A model generated the notes under the pieces. It was not told the origin of the DNA. It did not search any database and saw nothing but the letters and a program-made list of their open reading frames with translations. Source: an uncultured Kiritimatiellota bacterium (GTDB taxonomy: Bacteria; Verrucomicrobiota; Kiritimatiellia; RFP12; UBA1067). From it: DNA of 60,120 bases. The stretch lies in the NCBI GenBank assembly GCA_934667425.1, contig CAKULV010000015.1:1-60120 (forward strand), in the 5' to 3' direction. Made by a program: the position numbers and the translations under genes. Of the stretch, positions 57,106 through 60,120 are shown in pieces (within the stretch, counting starts at the first letter, position 1; every line of letters starts with the position of its first letter).

Positions 57106-59478
57106 CGCCGCCGAGGGGGCTTTCCGCCCGGCCTCGATGACATATCCGTCGGGAACGCCGCCGCGAACATGGTACTCGGCAAGGCGTCCGTCCCTCCAGA
57201 CGAGATCGACCGTATATCCGCCGCGCGCCCGAAGGCCGGTCACGCGCCCGTCCGGCCATGCGGACGGCAACGCCGGAAGAAGCCGCAGGACGACCTTCCC
57301 GTCCGGCGTCCGCTCATGGCTCTGCAGCAGCATCTCCGCGATCGCCGCCGTGCAGCCGAGGTTTCCGTCTATCTGGAACGGCGGATGCGCGTCGAAGAGA
57401 TTGTAGTAAGTGCCTCCCTTGTACGTGCCGCCCAGCGTCGCAAAAGTCGGCGCAAGCTGATTCTCCAGGATCGAGTAGGCGTGATCGCCGTCAAGGAGAC
57501 GGGCCCACCAGGCCATGCGCCACGCCATTCCCCAGCCGGTCGAGATGTCGCCGCGATGCTCCAGGGTCTTTTTTGCGGCGGCAAAGAGCGCAGGCTGCGC
57601 CGGCGTTATCTGCGCCGAGGGATATAGCGCATACAGGTGCGAGATGTGGCGATGCCTGTCGTCGGGGTCATCCAAGTCCTCCGTCCATTCCTGGAGCTGT
57701 CCCCACCGTCCGATCCGCAGGGGCGCGAGGCGGGCGCGGCGATCCGCAAGCTCGGCGATCGTACCGGCATCCTCCCTTTCGCGTCCGAGCGCCTTCGCCG
57801 CCTCGGCGACGGCGGCGAAGAGGTCGCGCAGGATTTGCGCGTCCATCGACGCGCCGCGTGTCCACTTGACGCCGTTTCGCCCCTTGGGCGCGTTCTCCGG
57901 GGAGACGCCGGGGACGACCGCGAGGAACCCGGTCTTCGGGTCCTCGACGAGGACGTCGAGGAAGAACTCGGCCGCGCCCCGCATGACGGGATAGGCGCGC
58001 GCGAGGAAGCCCCGGTCGCGAGTGAAGAGCCAGTGTTCCCATAGCTGGGCCGAGAGCCACGCGCCGCCCATCGGCCAAAGGCCGTACGCGCCGTGCACGG
58101 GCACGGTCAGGCGCCAGATATCCGTGTGGTGGTGGCAGCACCAGCCGCGCGCGCCGTACATGTCCTTCGCCGTGCGCGCGCCGGAGACGGAGAGGTCCTC
58201 CAGCAGGGCGAGAAGCGGCTCGGCCAGCGGCGAGAGGTTCGCGACGTCCGCGGGCCAGTAGTTCATCTGGAGGTTGATGTTGACCGTGTAGCTCGACATC
58301 CACGGCGGGACGCGCCACTCGTTCCAGATGCCCTGCAGCGTCGGCGGCTGCGTGCCGGGCTGCGAGGACGCGATCAGCAGGTAGCGCCCGAACGCGAAGT
58401 AGAGCGCCGCCAAGTGCGGATTCCGCGACTCCCGAAAGCTCCTCAGCCGCGCCGGAACCGTAAGCCCCGGCTGGCTGTCCGGCAGCTCCAGGCGGCAGGT
58501 CCCGAACTGCTCCCGGTACTTCGCGACATGGCGCGCGCGCAGCTCGTCGCAGCTGAAGGCGAGCGCCTTGGCCAGGCGTTCCTCGCAACGCGCCTTCTCG
58601 TCAGCAGACGAGCCGTCCTTCCAGTTTACGAAGCTCGTGGCCGACGAGAGGAGGAGCGTGACGGACGTCGCGCCCTCGACGGCGAGGACTCCGTTGTCGG
58701 CCGAGACGCGGCCGCCGTCCGCAAGGGCCTTCAGGTGCGCGAAGTAGCGAATCGCGCCCTGCGAGTAGTGGGAGACGCCCGCGCGGCCGGCGAGAGTGAC
58801 GTCGCGCCCGTCGTCGGCCGTCTTCGCGTCGCGCTGGAACGGGCTCTCGAAGAACGCCGCGAACGAGAGCGCGCCGGGGCGGTCGGCCGTGAGGCGCACG
58901 ACGACGACGTCATCCGCGAGCGACGTGAACGCCTCGCGGCGGAAGGTCGCGCCGCCGACGGCGTATTCGCACGAGGCGACCGCCTCCTCCAGCGAAAGCG
59001 AGCGGCGGTAGGCCGACGGCAGGTCGTGCCCCTCGAACCGGAGGACGAGCGAGCCGAGCGTCTGGTAGGCCTCGGACGTGTTCCGTCGCGAGACCTTCCA
59101 GTCCGTTGTCCGACGGAGGAGATCGACCGCCTCCGCCTCCTTTCCGTCGAGGACGAGCCGCCGGATCTCCGGGAGGATGCCACGGATCCTCGGCTCCAGC
59201 ATGTAGTCGGGGCGCCCGTCCCAGAGCGTGTCCTCGTTGAGCTGGAGCCGCTCCGCACCAGGTCCGCCGAATACCATCGCGCCGAGCCGCCCGTTGCCGA
59301 GCGGCAGGGCCTCGTTCCACGTCGCCGCCGGCGCGTCGTAGTCCAGCGTCAGCGGCGTGGCGGCGAACGCCGCACCGGCCCAGACGCCAAGAACGACGCT
59401 CACCATCCTCCGTGTCAGAAGAGGCAAAGGGCGTGCTACTCCCCTTATTCCGTCATTTTCGCAAAGCGCCATCATCAT
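57091..59478 (-). CDS. Exported alpha-L-fucosidase/glycosidase, GH95
   Basis: 795 residues from the first of three ATGs at 59478. A long N-terminus leads into a signal segment (MVSVVLGVWAGAAFA). The N-terminal beta-sandwich (about 45-285) has WNEALPLGNGRLGAMVFGG. The (alpha/alpha)6 catalytic domain contains NINLQMNYWPADV near 396, whose Asn pair acts in catalysis in known GH95 enzymes, HISHLYALYPSAQI, GWGMAWR, and FQIDGNLG near 702 with the catalytic Asp. GH95 enzymes remove alpha-1,2-fucose or related L-galactose. It is alone behind a leaderless-type promoter; the edge-truncated LacI/AraC regulator is 60 bp upstream. Confidence 0.93.
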   Translation of the reverse strand: MMMALCENDGIRGVARPLPLLTRRMVSVVLGVWAGAAFAATPLTLDYDAPAATWNEALPLGNGRLGAMVFGGPGAERLQLNEDTLWDGRPDYMLEPRIRGILPEIRRLVLDGKEAEAVDLLRRTTDWKVSRRNTSEAYQTLGSLVLRFEGHDLPSAYRRSLSLEEAVASCEYAVGGATFRREAFTSLADDVVVVRLTADRPGALSFAAFFESPFQRDAKTADDGRDVTLAGRAGVSHYSQGAIRYFAHLKALADGGRVSADNGVLAVEGATSVTLLLSSATSFVNWKDGSSADEKARCEERLAKALAFSCDELRARHVAKYREQFGTCRLELPDSQPGLTVPARLRSFRESRNPHLAALYFAFGRYLLIASSQPGTQPPTLQGIWNEWRVPPWMSSYTVNINLQMNYWPADVANLSPLAEPLLALLEDLSVSGARTAKDMYGARGWCCHHHTDIWRLTVPVHGAYGLWPMGGAWLSAQLWEHWLFTRDRGFLARAYPVMRGAAEFFLDVLVEDPKTGFLAVVPGVSPENAPKGRNGVKWTRGASMDAQILRDLFAAVAEAAKALGREREDAGTIAELADRRARLAPLRIGRWGQLQEWTEDLDDPDDRHRHISHLYALYPSAQITPAQPALFAAAKKTLEHRGDISTGWGMAWRMAWWARLLDGDHAYSILENQLAPTFATLGGTYKGGTYYNLFDAHPPFQIDGNLGCTAAIAEMLLQSHERTPDGKVVLRLLPALPSAWPDGRVTGLRARGGYTVDLVWRDGRLAEYHVRGGVPDGYVIEAGRKAPSAALPVD

Positions 59479-59486
59479 GATGCCGT

Positions 59487-59495
59487 AGTATACCA
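59487..59495 (-). promoter_or_regulatory. Extended -10 promoter of GH95
   Basis: TGG plus TATACT (59487-59492), then eight bases to the ATG at 59478. Confidence 0.6.
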
Positions 59496-59538
59496 TAAAA
59501 CGGCACGGAAGAAGTTTACAGATATGGCAAGAATGATT

Positions 59539-60120
59539 TTACCGTTTGAGCAAACCGTGTTCACAGATCCCATCGTCTGCATGTTCCAGGCTCCAGGCGC
59601 GAAGAGTCTGTCCGGTGCGCTTCTTGAAGTCGCGGCAGAGGTCGGACAACGAGCCGTAGCCACACAGATCGGGGATCGCGGACACGCAGACATTCGGCTT
59701 CAGCAGAAGTTCCTGTACCCGCGCCAGACGAACGGCATGGATCTCGTCGAGAATCGTGTGCCCCATAGCCTCAGCGAAACGCAAGTCCGCCAGACGCCGA
59801 CTGCACGCCATCTCCCGCACGACGTCCGGCGGAGAGATGCCCAGGCAGGCGTTTCTCCGGATGTATTCGATCGCCTTCACGACCCGCGCATCGGCATTCG
59901 GAAGCCTTCGTGACGAAGCGCGACGCACGACATCCGTTGACTCGACCGCGACAGAGGCCGGACGTTTCCGCCGGTCGGCCATCCTGGCGTCCAGCAACTG
60001 CGCGGCGGCGAACCCGAACCGGTCGAAATCGACGCATACGCTTGTGAGCGAGATCGCCGCGTTCTCGCAGAAGGACTCGTCGTTGTCCACACCAACGACG
60101 GCGACATCGTTCGGCACGTC
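59539..60120 (-). CDS. LacI/AraC (XylR-type) transcription regulator, 5' end outside the window
   Basis: The last 193 codons of a gene running off the right edge. The N-terminal visible part is the end of a LacI-type sugar-sensing domain (DVAVVGVDNDESFCENAAISLTSV, then FGFAAAQLLDARMA). An AraC helix-turn-helix domain (about the last 105 residues) follows, with ARVVKAIEYIRRNACLGISPPDVVREMACSRR and the second helix RDFKKRTGQTLRAW. This is the XylR architecture found beside carbohydrate genes in PVC and Bacteroidota bacteria. GH95, 60 bp downstream on the same strand, is its likely target. Confidence 0.88.
   Translation of the reverse strand, partial: DVPNDVAVVGVDNDESFCENAAISLTSVCVDFDRFGFAAAQLLDARMADRRKRPASVAVESTDVVRRASSRRLPNADARVVKAIEYIRRNACLGISPPDVVREMACSRRLADLRFAEAMGHTILDEIHAVRLARVQELLLKPNVCVSAIPDLCGYGSLSDLCRDFKKRTGQTLRAWSLEHADDGICEHGLLKR

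Noticed and set aside
58093..59913. A 606-codon plus-strand open frame opposite GH95
   Set aside because: Shadow of GH95 and the LacI/AraC gene; Arg/Glu/Val-rich with no recognisable motif or ribosome site.

Overview
The window looks like chromosomal DNA from a GC-rich, anaerobic, polysaccharide-degrading bacterium of the PVC superphylum, most likely a gut or rumen Kiritimatiellota-type lineage. This placement is inferred from gene content: exported DUF4838, SUMF1-like, GH29, GH95 and beta-helix proteins, LacI/AraC and GntR/LacI sugar regulators, TonB/ExbBD, PPi-type phosphofructokinase, rubredoxin/rubrerythrin and a sulfide-type Thi4. No 16S rRNA or other taxonomic marker is present.

Layout. 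0.3-2.1 kb: exported surface-type protein. 2.3-3.0: HAD phosphatase. 3.1-7.9: PilB-PilT-PilB ATPase operon plus a small membrane protein. 8.2-9.6: thiC under a TPP riboswitch. 9.6-14.8: housekeeping block (MgtC, L20, L35, PurN, MazG, a HAD-like protein, PPi-PFK, RibH). 14.9-17.7: FAD/Fe-S 2-hydroxyacid dehydrogenase. 17.8-19.6: Pgk, S20 and tRNA-Thr(CGT). 19.6-23.3: rubredoxin, rubrerythrin, radical SAM, HD-domain and GH20-like genes. 23.5-27.1: Lgt, phosphomannomutase and a tagaturonate-epimerase-type protein. 27.2-29.2: BioA and BioD. 29.25-30.7: TPP riboswitch-Thi4-ThiE. 30.8-32.0: YrbL-like protein. 32.2-39.7: GntR/LacI regulator divergent from a four-gene exported glycan operon. 39.8-45.4: six-gene chain LarB-LarC-NadD/HAD-QueC-glycerate kinase-GntP. 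45.4-47.5: ExbB-ExbD-TonB. 47.5-49.1: atypical ABC ATPase and its ArsR-like neighbour. 49.6-55.8: second exported glycan module. 55.9-57.1: TatD and a release-factor-like protein. 57.1-60.1: GH95 fucosidase and an edge-truncated LacI/AraC regulator.

How it fits together. Two glycan loci plus GH95, with GH29 and GH95 both expected to release fucose, point to use of fucosylated polysaccharide. Sugar-acid metabolism (UxaE-type protein, GntP, glycerate kinase) and 2-hydroxyacid metabolism (FAD/Fe-S dehydrogenase, LarB/LarC) may lie downstream. Thiamine and biotin genes are partial sets, so the remaining steps must be elsewhere.

The most unusual signals are: (i) seven genes whose start codon lies only 6-10 nt after an extended -10 box, consistent with leaderless mRNAs; (ii) heptamer repeats in intergenic DNA, which supply the stop codon of two genes; (iii) a T10 tract that breaks the reading frame inside a signal peptide; (iv) near-identical copies of a promoter element on both sides of the 49.6-55.8 kb glycan module; (v) unusual domain architectures: NadD-HAD, DUF4838-metallophosphoesterase, a LarC1-only LarC and an ABC protein with motifs split between its halves.
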